Source of the DNA: Pseudeuparius sepicola
Taxonomy: Eukaryota; Arthropoda; Insecta; Coleoptera; Anthribidae
DNA: 64,000 nucleotides
NCBI GenBank assembly: GCA_963920635.1
Contig: OY987307.1
Coordinates: 17,871,735 to 17,935,734, forward strand
Direction: 5' to 3'
Made by a program: the position numbers and the translations under genes. The number at the start of each line of letters is the position of its first letter. Position 1 is the stretch's first letter. Under the pieces are notes generated by a model. It was given only the letters and a program-made list of their open reading frames with translations, made no database searches and was not told the DNA's origin. Below are positions 1-12,403 of the stretch, piece by piece.

Positions 1-322
1 TGGCATATTGCAGAAACAATTCCATAAATACTAGTACAAATATGTTTGTATCAGTAACTCACTGCCACTAATAAAAGGCATCTTCGGTTTATTGAAGTAC
101 ACCGGCAGTTACTGGCGACCACAACTACAACATATTGTTGTGAAGATCATTTTTATTTAATGTACTAAGCTATTTTATAAGTCACAAAATATAGGAGAAT
201 CAGTAACGAAAACAATACTATTGTTAAGTACATACATATTGCTTTAAGTTAAGATTCTGATATGCAGGTAACCAAATCTTTTATGACTCCTGTTTATAAT
301 TACATATTTCGGTTTATAAAGT
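1..322. other. left edge, no gene seen
   Basis: AT-rich sequence with no coding signal or delimited repeat that I can support. It ends at the TTAA that precedes the first mobile element. Confidence 0.4.
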
Positions 323-326
323 TTAA

Positions 327-1119
327 CCTGGACCGACACTATGGTTGCGTTTTGTAATCGCTAGATAGTGCTATCTGTCAACCTTTGACAGCACTAGAAT
401 CGCTGCTGTCATCAGATTTTTTGTAGGTTATGTTTATGTATCTATTTTCGGTATTTTCTATTTTCGTTTTTAAAATAACTTGATTTTCTGTGTCTATTTT
501 TTGGCTCATTTTTATAACACCGACCAAGAAATAATAAACAACGGCACAGAGTTGGAGATACAAGAAGCAGTTATATCTCCCCAAGGCCTACTTATTGAAA
601 AAATCGTACAATAATAGGCTAGTTCAGTGCCGATTTATGAGCTTTTAATGACGATTTTGAGACACTTCACTGCCGATTTCAAGAAAAATATGATATTGTT
701 GCCACATTCAAGGTTTCCAGTTTTTTTATACAATTAGGTTGTTTTGTAAATATAATTATCTCAAAGCATATATACGACACACAAGTTTATCAAAAAACTA
801 TTTATTATGCATTGCAAAATAGGAAAGACTAAATTTAAGAAATGCCAATGTAAACAATTTCCACGTCTTCTTCCCTCTGACCCGCTAATGTAGAAGCAAA
901 ACAAAACAGTGTTATTTGTATAACCGTGAGACATCTATTCCTATATATTGTTGGTTGTAACACTCATTTGCACGATTTTATTATTTTATTAAAAAAAATC
1001 TGCAACAATGGTGTTTTTGACATTAATCCACCCTGTCGATTTTTTTTGCCGTGTGGAGCCAGTGGCGATCGCTTGAAACAGTGCTATGCACAGGCTTTTA
1101 ATATAGTGTTGGTCCAGGT
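327..1119. mobile_element. TTAA-flanked non-autonomous element, copy 1
   Basis: The ends are inverted: the left reads CCTGGACCGACACTA and the right ends TAGTGTTGGTCCAGGT. TTAA lies directly outside both (323-326 and 1120-1123), the target duplication of piggyBac-type elements. A second element at 31444-32326 has the same ends and the same TTAA flanks, and both carry the subterminal stretch GCGATCGCTTGAAACAG, in opposite orientations. No transposase is visible. The interior also holds a fragment (about 572-690) of a repeat seen at 6064-6176 and 59343-59463. The superfamily assignment is an inference from TTAA; the short inverted ends and flanks are directly visible. Confidence 0.65.
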
Positions 1120-1125
1120 TTAACC

Positions 1126-2157
1126 TAGAGATGGGAAAGTTCCCTCTTTACGAAAATTCCCGGAAAGTTTCCGACCAAAATTTCCGAAACTTTCGTAAAG
1201 TTTCCAATTTCCTTTTTTTTATTGTTTACTTTAATTAGTCACACTTAGAGCTTTCCAAAAATATCAAATATGTCATATTTTAAGTGAAATTTGCTAAAGA
1301 TATTGTAGAAAAGGTATAAATATCACAAAATGTAAAAGTTTAGCTTTGTAATTCGTATTTCATGATCATAATTCAAATTTACACTTTCAGATTTTAAATT
1401 ATTAGTAATATTAATTAATTACTATCTACAGTAAAAAACGTAATAAGTGGCGTTTTTTTTTTGTTAAAAAAAATACTATTGTTTTTTTGCAGACTTAGCT
1501 GGGACAAAAAACCATTACTCCCGCTAAACTAGTCTAATGAAAAATTGCAATAAAATCGCCATCTTAATTTAAAAAAAAAATCGGTTATTTGGCAATAACT
1601 TTTTTGTTTGTTTTTTCTTGGCGGCATTCAATTCCTTGGAAAAAACAAAAACTACACAAGTTTAGTTTTTGAACCACCAATGTATCTTAAAAATTACCGA
1701 GATAATCGCTCGTAACATCTTAATTGCGACACCCTGTACAAAAGTAAAAATAAAACATAAGGATAAAAGATAAAACCAAATACTTATGAAAGAATAATAA
1801 ATTCACATATTGTTCATATTATCATTATTTATCTAGTTTAATTTAATTTAAACTTATTAAATTTCAGAAGTCAAAAAGTCTAATAAAAAAATATAATAAA
1901 ATATATTTGATCTGTGGTCTATAGCACAGTTCGTGATTCTTCTTTGTTCTTTTTTGTATTTTTTAGGTTATGTCATGAATCTTGGCCAGGCATTTATGAC
2001 GGCAAAGTTAAAATTTCTACATAAATTCCCGGAAACTTTCCCGGGAATGTTTCGGACACTTTCAGGGAAAGTTTCCTATACCTTCAAAGTTTCTTCCCGG
2101 AAAGTTTCCAAAAACGGAAACTTTCCCGACTTGGAAAGTTTCCTTTGCCCATCTCTA
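1126..2157. mobile_element. hAT-like non-autonomous element, copy 1, with 8-bp TSD
   Basis: The terminal inverted repeat is TAGAGATGGGAAAGTT on the left and its complement, ending CCCATCTCTA, on the right. The 8-bp target duplication GTTTAACC is exact at 1118-1125 and 2158-2165. An 8-bp TSD with TAG ends fits the hAT superfamily. Both subterminal regions are crowded with variants of the palindrome GGAAAGTTTCC. There is no transposase; short open frames inside do not resemble a protein family. A second full copy sits at 12427-13483. It landed at the right end of the TTAA element 327-1119, so its duplication includes that element's TTAA. Confidence 0.85.
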
Positions 2158-2354
2158 GTTTAACCTAACAATGTAACAGCTGCAAGTTTTTGAAAAAAAC
2201 TGTTTCACACAACACAAAAATTTCGTTCGGCAAAATTCGGACAACTTTTACGTCAAAACCAGTTTGTGTTCGCAAAGAAGTTTTCAAAAATTTCAATTTC
2301 ATTTCTAATTTATTCATTCCCAGAGGCAACTTTTAAAAAATTGATAGCTGTAAC

Positions 2355-3498
2355 TAGAGATGGGTCGTTGGGAATATTCCCGGGACGGGAGCAATTAAAA
2401 AATGGGAATATTCCCAACAAATGGGAGCATTGACTCGAAAACTCCCCAAACTCCCGGGAACATTCACAAATTTTAAATTTGCTGCCATTAAGCTGTCAAT
2501 TGTCTAACTGATTGAGAATTTATCCTCAAATTTCGATTTTGAAAAATAAAACATTCGTTTAAATGTTTTAATTTTAAACGAAGAACTAGGGCCCCTGAGG
2601 TTGCTCTCTGCTTGTATATAGTGCTTGGGTTTTATTCACTACTGGTACTAGCAAGTTTTCAGCTGGAGTTGTTTTTGTTTTGTTTATTTAATTAAAATTA
2701 AATAATTAGTTAAAAAGGTAACTGCTGTGTACGATATATTCAATGATACAATAATCTTTAATGAACCATAATTATTATATGTTCCAAGCTTTCGCCCTTT
2801 GATTGAGGGCTTCGTAAAACAATTATAAATTATATTAATAATTCAATTTTTCAAAAATTATATAAATTTGTTGCTTAAATATGGCCGAAAAAGAAGTAAT
2901 ATGGTGGAAGGAATTTGATATTTATGCAATTTTTTTATCTTCACATTTAAGTAGAATCATATATCAAATTCCTTCCGTCATATTACTTCTTTTTCGGCCA
3001 TGTGGAAGCAACAAATTTATATAATTTTTGGAATAATTGAACTATTAATATAATTCCCTGACGAAACCCTCAATCAAAGGGTGAAAGCTTGGAACATTAA
3101 TAATTGTGGTTCATTAAAGATTATTGTGATAAACACTGTTGCTTGCTGATAATCATGTTATTTATTTCCATCATTAAAATTAAATTTAAATACTTATATG
3201 CATATACCTAATATGCTCAATGCTGAAACCTATAACCTTTAATATTCTATTCCTTATTTAATTTATGCAAATTCAGTAGAAGTACTATACTTATCATAAA
3301 TCGATTTAAAGGGAAACATGTAAGGAATACAGTTAGAATGATGAATCATTATTCTGAAAACTCCCGGGTTTTTTGAAAAATCCCAGGAGTTTTTACAAAG
3401 CTCCGGGAGAATTGACAGCTAAATAAAATGGCAGATGGGAGGTTTCAGGCTGGGAGGAATGGGAGTTTTTAAAAATCCCGGGAGTAAACCCATCACTA
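2355..3498. mobile_element. hAT-like non-autonomous element of a second family, with 8-bp TSD
   Basis: The ends are TAGAGATGGGT on the left and ACCCATCACTA on the right, with the exact 8-bp duplication GCTGTAAC at 2347-2354 and 3499-3506. The outer 10 bp resemble the 1126-2157 family, but the inner sequence differs: here the subterminal palindromes are GGGAATATTCCC and CTCCCGGGAG. A long hairpin (2745-3130) fills the middle. No coding capacity is seen. Confidence 0.85.
2745..3130. repeat. long inverted repeat inside the hAT-like element
   Basis: Arms of about 175 bp (2745-2922 and 2959-3130) are near-perfect complements around a spacer of about 36 bp. The arms carry ATGGCCGAAAAAGAAGTAAT and, further out, CCCTTTGATTGAGGG. 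This could be an older foldback insertion inside the hAT-like element or an internal part of it. Without a second copy I cannot tell which. Confidence 0.75.
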
Positions 3499-3791
3499 GC
3501 TGTAACAAATCACCTTCAAATTCCAATACATGCAACTTCAATTTTGTATGTACTATTAAAAAACGTAATTGTTTCTAGAAGCATTTTCAATATTGGGGTG
3601 CAATAGAAACGTTCTTAAATGTTAAAACTATGTCATAAATGGATAATAAAATTTAATTGTATATATTCTTGTGCAACAAGATGTTCATTGCATTAGTAGA
3701 TTTTCACGATTCATGCCTTGCAAATATTTCCAAAAAAAACTTTTTATAACTTAATTTTATAATAATTTTAAAGTTAACACAAAAAACTTAC

Positions 3792-4049
3792 GATTGGCTA
3801 CAATAGTCACAAGTCATCAGAGAAGCGTTGTACTTGTCAACTGGTTTCTCTTTAAGAACCCTGATCCACGTGTTGTTCACCAATACTTGGAGACTCTGCT
3901 CACGAATCACCATCTGTATCCAAGTCTCTAATTTCTTATTTGTTGGAAGTGGGACTATGTTGCTCTCATCGGAGAATCGGTGTTGCTTGATGTGGTCCTT
4001 CATATATTTGTATGTTATGCTCTCATCTTTGCAACATTGACAGCGGTAC
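3792..4049 (-). CDS. multi-zinc-finger protein, last exon in the window
   Basis: The acceptor TTTGTAG is followed by coding sequence, and the donor GTAAGT follows position 3792. Its first base completes the Arg codon begun by the exon at 6988-7754, so the joined reading is KVFRYRCQCC. It encodes a finger with CQCC, then H and H (YMKDHIKQH), and later MTCDYCSQ, the first half of a further finger whose histidines must lie in an exon beyond the left edge. It ends with two bases of a codon (phase 2), so the gene continues to the left. The open frame extends upstream of 4049 only through intron. Confidence 0.85.
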
Positions 4050-4238
4050 CTACAAATAAAATTATGAAATAAGCTGAGGAAACTTTTTTGTAGCACAGCT
4101 AGAACAAACAAGCATACTAAGCAGACAGACGTCAAGATGACGTCATTTTTAGACGTTTCATTATTAGTAAATGTAACGAAAAATAATTATGACATGATCA
4201 ATAATAAAACGTCAAGAAGGCGTCATCGTATGAAACTG

Positions 4239-4644
4239 AAAACGCTCTTTAATTGTACACTAGAAATTACATTTCTTAATTTGGTAATCCATGGTTGGCA
4301 GCATTGTTTTGAGGCACGTCCAGGGGCGTATTTAGCATGTCTGGCAGAAATGTCAGAAATTGTGACTGATGCCTAATTTTAACCTTGATATTCGTGGCTC
4401 TAACATAACTTCAAACACAGAAGCTATAACAATAGTCTTTTTCTGTGCTTCAAAGAACAGAGTTTAATGTTAATTCCTATCTATTCAAAATTAGGATTTT
4501 CGTGCGCGTAAAACATAAATTCTGTTGATTACGGCCCAGTCCTCCGTCACCTATCAATAATATCAATATGGCCGCCACTTAGGGAATTCTAGGGACATGA
4601 AATATTTACCTGTCACAATCTAGTGTACAATTAAATAGCGTTTT
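4239..4644. mobile_element. MITE-like element with AAAACGCT ends
   Basis: The left end AAAACGCTCTTTAATTGTAC matches the complement of the right end (CTAGTGTACAATTAAATAGC followed by GTTTTT) over about 25 bp with few mismatches. About 400 bp long and non-coding. A partial, inverted copy lies at 11466-11583. The target duplication is unclear. Confidence 0.6.
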
Positions 4645-5593
4645 TAGATTACCTCTAGTTTGTTGGTCGTGAGTATGATAAAATGTAATAGAAATTGTGT
4701 ATTAAAATTAAGTATTATTTTTTAGTGTGGATATTTTTTCTTCATTTTTTCCTAATTAGAACTAATATAGAACTTTCATCCTAAAATTGTGTCATTTGTA
4801 ACCATGCCAAATTTCGAAATTATAATGACTATTTCCCTCGTCTTAATTTCAACCAATCACAAACGCGCAATTTTGAATTACAAATGGTTTCTAGATGGAA
4901 AAACTGTATGACAGCACCTGTCAGCATTTTTTTCGAGTTTACCCACGGCAAAACTTTACAGCTTAGTATGTTTTGTAAGCTATGTGTATGCAGAACAATC
5001 TGTTACTCATGACATAGTCTTGTCAAATACCATTCGAGCATCTGATTTTTCCTGTGAAAAAAATCCAAAAAAACACAATGATAAGTAATATTTTTTTAAC
5101 AAAATGCATTCGTGCAGGTGCAAAAATCCTCGTCTTCGACTCGGATTTTTGTTGTCACCAGCACTCATGCTTCTTGTTACAATATTACTTAGCAACGTGT
5201 GATTTTGAACTGGTCACTTTTAAAAATGACTGCCGAGACCTGGAGCATTTATGGTCATTTTTGAAAATAGTGCCACTAGATTGCTTGTGAATAAGAGATA
5301 AGGTAAAACAAAAATTAAAAAAATATATATATAAAATATGTAACATTTCTAGTTACAGACAGATTTAGAAGACCCAACGCGTAGGTACATGTAGGATGTA
5401 GGTTAGTTAGCTTAGCAATCAATAAAATATTTATATATTGTTAAAATAAAATTAAAATAATTCTTCGTAGATATTTTGATTTTATTTTGTTCATTATTAT
5501 AAAAAAACAGGTGAGCAGTACCTATCAAGGGTAACAAAAGATTAAGAAAATAAAATATATATTCAGATTCAAAACAAAACAATAGTTAATTAT

Positions 5594-6176
5594 GTACCAA
5601 GGCACTGAAGTTTAACTTTTTATGACTCTTGTGGAATTTAGTTGCCGAGGCCTCTGGCCGAGGCAAATAAACCACATGAGCCATAGAAAGAACTTAAGTG
5701 CTAAGGTACATATATTATATATTTTTTTTCAAACCGGAAAAAAAATAATCATAAGGAATCACCCGTCGATGACAGACTATGCGCGGCGTTGCTTGACTTT
5801 GATGATTGCTCTACCTAGGTCAAGTATGACGAGACACAGCACTTTCTGACAGAAAATCCAAACTGCTGCCTGTTGTGCTGCCTCCATGTAAAATAGATTA
5901 ATATTCAAACCTACTAAAATATTTATACTGAAAGATTGCGGTGCTATAGGTAACAATTTCGCAATGTGTAAGAAAAGTTAAATGGGCCTTTATTGGCCGG
6001 GTTTTGAATATTTGGTCACTTTAGACGGGCAATGGCTCCATGTCTGACGTCTGATGTTTACATCTCGCCAAGGCCTACTTATTGAAAAAATCGTACAATA
6101 ATGGGCTACTTTAGTGCCGATTTTTGAACTTTTAACAACAATTTTGAGACACTTCACTGCCGATTTCAAGAAAAAT
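5594..6176 (+). repeat. dispersed composite repeat R, copy 1
   Basis: Opens with a hairpin (5594-5708): GGCACTGAAGTT and TTTTTATGACTC on one side, their complements on the other, around GCCGAGGCCTC. About 470 bp of linked sequence follow, ending CACTGCCGATTTCAAG. The whole unit recurs in the same orientation at 58767-59463. Parts recur at 572-690, 34735-35570 and 36908-37034. No coding capacity. Repetition makes it a mobile or foldback family; its termini are not defined by a clear target duplication. Confidence 0.65.
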
Positions 6177-6987
6177 AAGTTAGTTCACTTCTTTTCTTGA
6201 AGTAATTCCAGACTGTTGAATTTCGTTTGACCATTTTGCAAAGTTTTTATAATAATGAACTAAAACTAGGAAACACAAGCAGTTCACGTTCACAATATTT
6301 AGGTAAGAAATGGTTTCGTAGTTTTGTAGGTTAGGAAAGGAGGTATTTTTTTTATAAATGACCATAAATGCTCATAAGTGACTAAAAACTCTTATTAATT
6401 CTCTAACTGACCACATTTATATAAATGATCATAAATGCTCCAAAATTGCCAGTCAGTGACCAAAAATGACCAAACACTTTTAAAAATGACCTGCCCATAG
6501 ATGCTCAAAATGTTTCTTTCAGCTCATAAATGCTCCAGCCGTCTATAAAAAGTCATTCTTCTCACCAAAAAATACAAAATAATAGAAATAACATTTTTGT
6601 ATTTTTTTACCCACCCTCTACAAAAGAAATGAAGTTTCTTATGTCGAATCTTATTTTCTCAACAAGCAAAAACTTTAATGAAAAATGATCTATCTTGCAA
6701 AATACGGTATTGCCTACTTCGGTATTTTCTTACGAAAAATAACATGTTTCTATTTTCACTAGAACAGAACAGAAAAGATTTACTAATGAAACTAAATAAC
6801 TCGGATTTTTTTTATCATTGCGTACAAAATATATTTTTTGGCTAATTGGTTATGCAACCAGTGAAGACAATGGGAATGAACATTGTCAGAATAAAAGCCC
6901 AGCCAATGAAAATTGTTTGCATATATTTTTTACTATCATCTGACAATTGACTTTTTCCTTTGTTTATTCTCTACAAATATGACTTAC

Positions 6988-7754
6988 CTGAACACTTTGG
7001 AATCCTTGAAAATGTGGAATATGAAGTCGGGTATCCGTTTCGATTTGAACAGGTGACACTTGGGACACTTCAGCTGTTTGTTGTGCGGGAAGCCCAACCC
7101 ACCAAACTGCTCGGTAAGCTTCCTCTCCCCAAATTCCGAATCTAAATCGTAATCCGGACTGCTGTCCAGATCGATAACTTCCGGTTCCTCGATCTTCGGC
7201 TGTTTAAGTGGCACAACTTCCGCGACGATGGATCTACGCTTGAAACCTTTGTTTTTGGCCAGCGGATTGTCCTTGCTATCTTTGTCTTTGGATTTAGGCA
7301 CGTCGTCGTCGTCCTCAATAACTATGACGGTGCTGTTCTTGACTTCGTTTATTTCCTCAGAAGTCGGTATGGCCTTCTTGATTTGATCCAAACATTCTTG
7401 CGTAACGCTAGATGAGCTTACACTACTTGCTGTCAATGTCGTTTCCGTTGGGGGGGTATCCACTCCGGAAGCCACCGCTTCTATGCTCTCCATCAAATGT
7501 ATGCTGGATATTGACATGGTCGGAGATGTGGTTGAGGTACTGGGCAGTGGTGAAGATGAAGGGGGCGGAGGAGTCGGAGTTCCTCTGAGAGTACCGGGTG
7601 GCTTTTGAGGTTTCTTGGGCGATTTTATGGCTTGAGGCACCGACTCATCGAACAGAATACCCCTGATATGCCTGACACGAGGTCTATCGCGTAGCCATAG
7701 GGGTGTCGTGTCAAACGGTTCACTTACATCCTCTTTTTGCTGCTCCTCTTCCAC
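6988..7754 (-). CDS. multi-zinc-finger protein, disordered acidic exon
   Basis: The acceptor TTTTAAG precedes GTGGAAGAG and the donor GTAAGT follows position 6988. It enters in phase 0 and leaves in phase 2, matching both neighbours. It covers residues of about 754-1009 of the in-window product. Most of it looks disordered: runs of Pro, Ser and Thr (TPPPPSSSPLPS), then acidic and lysine-rich stretches. Two short segments, STVIVIEDDDD and EVIDLDSSPD, have the hydrophobic-core-plus-acid pattern of SUMO-interacting motifs; that is inference. Near the end LKCPKCHLF begins a finger-like module with a single clear histidine (FIFHIF), so it may be degenerate. Confidence 0.85.
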
Positions 7755-8636
7755 CTTAAAATAAACAAAAATCAAAATCATTCTTACCTAAGAAAATGAG
7801 AAAATGATCTTTACATGGCAATGAAATGCTGCTCAGACACAAATGTTAAGTGAATAATATGGGAATAATACGACTATCGAATCCTTTCCTCAGAATGCAG
7901 AGGTCATCAAAAATCACAAATAAACAATTTAAATTCTGCAACGTTTAATGAAAACACCATATATGCAATAACGTCACTTTGAGATAACTGAGATTTTGTG
8001 TTTTGTCTCCTGGCATTCCACATATCGAAAGATTTCTTTTTTTTTTAGAAATATAACACCAAATGCAGAAAAGAATTACCTGATTGAAAAATCAATAAAT
8101 AATTTATCCGAAACTTTTGAAAAAACTGCATATCGGCAATATTATTATTCAGCTACTGACAAAATGTTAAATTGAACTGGGAGATGGGAAACTAAAAGGA
8201 AAAACACAGGTAAACAAAAAAACCTGTGTTTACGAATTTCTATTTTTCTCAGCTTTGTTCCAACACAACCAGTTCTAGCCAATTAGAATGCAGAAAAGTA
8301 ATTCCAGAACTGATTTCAACCAACTAGATGGCCGAGAACCGGTTCAGAAGTTCTATTGGAAAAATGTTTTCCAATAGAAATTTCAAATAAAAAAATCATT
8401 GAATCATGGAACCTAATTTATTCGTAAATTTTTGTACGTATAAATATTGTAGCATACAGCAAATGACCTTAACAATTCGCACAGCACCGTTGTGTCATAT
8501 ATGCTGCTGAATGTGGATACAGCAACTACTTAACAATTGTACCATATCTCAAAATTTACCAGCTTCATCTCAACAAAAAAAACTACATAAACAGCAAATA
8601 AAAAAGGTATGTCATTTCACATGATGCAGGTATGAC

Positions 8637-10559
8637 CAGTAGCGTAGCTAGGGGTCTTGGGGCCCCGGTGCAGAATTCTGCATCGGAGCCCTCCCTTTTG
8701 TAGTCCAGTAACGATATAATTTTTCAAATGAAAAAATTACGGGAAAGTATTTTTTTAATGTTACTCAATGTTTTCTGAGTACCTATCCAACCGAAAAGAT
8801 CACACTTAGACCCTCGTTATAGACCTCGCAATAGGGATGGTGTCTTACTTATTTCTAACAAAAAAAAACTGATAAAAATTGTAGATAAAAAAGTTGTCTG
8901 CAACCTTGCTTGAATTTCTTTTATAACTTTGTTTTTTGCAAGTTATGGGTTCATTAAGCGGCGTTTTCTTCTATAATTTGTAAAATAAAAAAGTTACAAA
9001 TAAAAATAAGAAAAACTGTAGGGAATCAAATTACCTATAGCTGCGGCTTTTGTCAACATATTTTTTTGTTAAAAAATAAATACGAAACCACCTCTATTGC
9101 ATTCTTCATTACGGTATTTTGAATGTCATCGTAGTGCCGGTTTATTTGGGTTTCACTTTTTATTACAAAATAGAAAATAAAAACATAAATGTGCATGCAG
9201 ATTATTTTCGCAAAACTGATCAAATAATTATTTTCCCAGTAGATAGGTATTTTTATTTTTATTAACATCATTTTTGATTTTTAAATTCTACATATCGATA
9301 CACGCATGCAAGAGCATTGCAAGTGACATTTTTAAGATTTTCACTTTTTTGCTTCTCGCGGGTCTAGTTATGGGATAATTTTGGATAAAAGTACAAAACT
9401 ATTCAATTTTGCATTATTTTCCCAAAATTTTTGATGTGTCATCCCATTGTATCTGACAAAATTGACGTTTCCAGCGGTAAAAACATGGTAAAGGTAAGTA
9501 CAATTCCAACAGTCCTTATAATTATTTACGTTGTAAAGACATAGTTACAATTTTGGGTTTCCATTAGTTCGACTGTTAAAACATTGTAACACTACTTAGG
9601 TACAATATTTTTGTCTGGAAAACCACAAGTTTTCTACAGGTAATGGCATTTACAAAAAATGTTTACAATTATAATACTTATTATAGACTAAAAGAAGTCA
9701 ATTTTTCCATTTTTACCTGTTTTACAATTATTTACTGCAGCCATTTAATTTTTTCATCTGTATGTTAAATCAAACGAATATGGTCTGTTTTAAGAAAGCC
9801 ACAACACAAGGTGTTACAATGTTATTGCACGGTTTTGCTCGGTTTTTGTTTAAAATCAAATACCTTGTAACTTCTAATAGTTAAAATTGTACCATGGAAA
9901 AACATTGTAATGGACTGTACAATGTTTTTACCGTAAAATTGATGACATTTTTGGAATTGCAAGTACAAAAAAAGTAAAAAACTCTCTTGTTCAAAAAAGT
10001 AACTAGGTATAGTAATTAATACCCACTCATCTAAAAGCCTTCTATTGAAAAAAATATCCATTAGTTAAAAACATATTATCATTTTTAATAGCCAAAGTTT
10101 TTAAACCTCTCTCCTGAAAACTAGACTTTTGTCAGTTATAATGTTTTTGCATGCGCATATGTGCAGATCGAAACTCAGGTTGGCTTTATTAATTTTTATC
10201 ACATTACTCCACTGTAAGAAGATGGACTATTTTTTCTATATAATAATAATCGCTACTGAGTGTTGAACAAAACGACTCTGCGACTCTGTTGTGTCTGGGA
10301 ATGTGGGAATACTCGGCCGGCGAGTGGTGTCGTTGAATGTTAGGCTGATGTAGCAAGGAATATAAATATTTAAAAGAGACGCAATCAGGATTGACTGCAT
10401 TTTTATTTAAAATGTTTTCGCCTTTTTGGCGATTAAAAAAATATTTATTTCGGGAGAGAAATATTGTCAAGTACGATAGGAATGTCAAGATTAGGGGGCC
10501 CCTAACCCGCGGGGCCCCGGGGCGCCGCCCCGAATTGCCCTAGCATAGCTACGCCACTG
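8637..10559. mobile_element. hAT-like non-autonomous element, CAGTGGCGTAGC ends
   Basis: The left end CAGTAGCGTAGCTAGG pairs with the right end CCTAGCATAGCTACGCCACTG. The exact 8-bp duplication GGTATGAC is at 8629-8636 and 10560-10567. Termini of the CAGTGGCGTAGC type with 8-bp TSDs are common in hAT elements. Both ends are followed by GC-rich sequence with GGGGCCCC, unlike the AT-rich interior. At 1.9 kb it is long for a non-autonomous copy, but no open frame resembles a hAT transposase. Confidence 0.85.
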
Positions 10560-11465
10560 GGTATGACCTTTGAAGTAAAATAAGTAGTTTTAAAGTCACC
10601 AAAGTAGTAAAAATTTAGCATAATATATAAACTACAAGTCTGAATAGTCTTTGGAAAAAAAAATGGTGGCCGTATAAGAATTTTAGTGTTCAGGAAGCAC
10701 CTACTTACCTGATGTAGAAAATATATTGTCAGTAGGTGCGCATGTGTACCTAGATATTTTGTTCTAAAATCAACCACCAAACTCTCGGTTCATGAAGATG
10801 CTTTTGAGGATGTTAGTGGGGTAAACTTTAACTCAATTATACATGTTATTTAAACGTTTCCACGTCTTTTTCCTTGCATTCGCTTTTTTAATTTCATCAT
10901 TATAGCAGTTTTTCCGCTAATGTTAATAATAATTGCAATAATTGCAAAGTTTGGCGGATTTGACAAATAATGTTAAAAACGTCGTTTATGACAGCAGTGG
11001 TCCCACAAAAAAGTGGTAACTAGATAAAATCCCTTTCTCACATCCTATTGAAACCGCTTTTATCTTTTTAAAACATTTAATTTTTATTTACATCAAGTCG
11101 CTGATTTGAGATTTTGAGCTTGTAAATTTATAAACTAATCACTCATTGTCAATATCAATTCATAATTATTCTCCTCCAGCTGAACTGCATGCGTGCAGTC
11201 AAATGATGTACGATGTAATGGCAGGATGACAAAGCGTTGGTTGTGTTTACTGAATTTACTGCATGTAGTGATTATCGGAAGAATTTGAGACATTTGTGCG
11301 AGTCAACTGTGGTTTGAAATAGGAATCTATTCGAAAATGGTGAGGAAGTGCAGTGTCCGTCACAAAAACGAGGAAGTTGGATATTGGTGCTGCCCGGGGT
11401 CAATGATCCAGAGGTATCGGCAGTGGCTGAGATAGGTTAGAGCCACAGAATATCAAGGTTAGGTT

Positions 11466-11583
11466 ACACAAGTTATGACATTTCTGCCAGACATGCTAAA
11501 TACGCTCCTGGAGGCACCCCAAAACAATGCTTGGATTACCAAATTAGGAAATGTCATTTCTAGTGTACAATTAAATAACGTTT
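11466..11583. repeat. partial inverted copy of the 4239-4644 MITE
   Basis: Reads ACATTTCTGCCAGACATGCT and onward to CTAGTGTACAATTAAATAAC, the reverse complement of about 4250-4355. Only one end of the element is present. Confidence 0.65.
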
Positions 11584-11779
11584 ATAAATTATATGTTATG
11601 CATGTTCGGCAAAGGGGGTCGCCGTACTCTGCTAATACGATGCTAAATGGGGATTTACTGAAGCGTCATGGGGACCTATTGGATTTTGAAGATTAGATGG
11701 TGGAAAGAAAAAAAGGTTGTAAGATATACGAGTATATACCCTTCCACCGGTGGGGGGAGCGTCTACAGGCTTTCACAAA

Positions 11780-12190
11780 TGTAAAAAAAAATAGTCACAT
11801 GGAGATACTCAGAGCGTCAGCTATTGATAGTGTATATGCCCCACGGCCCCACGTGTCTCCAAAGACGTAGGTATGTTAATTAATCTGCCGGTTTGCATGG
11901 TGGGGGCCGGCGGCCGAACGGAAGGGTTAAAAATGGGAAGAAAAAAATTTACTCGAGCACGTCAGATATTCAGAAGGGATGTTAAGTGAACCCGAAAGAA
12001 GCTCCCATTCAATAGACTGACGATTCGGATGTGACGCCAGCTCGTGGCGGCTTTTTGAAAATGCAAAAAAAAATCGCCATTTTGAAATACTCGAGCGCGT
12101 CAGATTTTCATATAGACTTTTCAACTTGATGTCCTGGTCGTGCTGGTCCATAATCTGACGATTATTTGGAGGGATTTTCTTAATCTAACG
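11780..12190. repeat. recurrent CTCGAGCGCGTCAGAT-type motif
   Basis: Three spaced variants of one motif occur here: ATACTCAGAGCGTCAG, TACTCGAGCACGTCAGAT and TACTCGAGCGCGTCAGATT. Related words recur near 14645 (GACGCACTAGAGTATA) and 14790 (TCACACTTGAGTAAAT), each near TTAATCTG. No gene is visible. The spacing is irregular, so this is not a simple tandem array. Confidence 0.45.
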
Positions 12191-12403
12191 GTTTGAAAAA
12201 AAATTATGATTTTTTTAATGAATATTTATATTTGCGTTTTCTAAGAAAAATATGTTGTCTGTTAAAAATTAAGGAATTTTTGTCTATAAACATATGCTCT
12301 TAATAATTTATTTTCTATATTACAGGGTGTTGAACGTGGACTTTTCAAATATTGTATTACCTATATTTCTTAAACTAAACAAAATTTGACAAAATGTCTA
12401 AAA

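Larger units (their letters stand above)
4050..6987 (-). other. intron of the zinc-finger gene, repeat-filled
   Basis: About 2.9 kb between two exons. It holds a short-TIR element at 4239-4644 and the dispersed repeat at 5594-6176. I see nothing definite in 4645-5593 or 6177-6987; short open frames there have no family resemblance. Confidence 0.7.

Noticed and set aside
8353..8377. CTATTGGAAAA hairpin as another micro-insertion
   Set aside because: Does not begin CA or end TG and has no flanking duplication.
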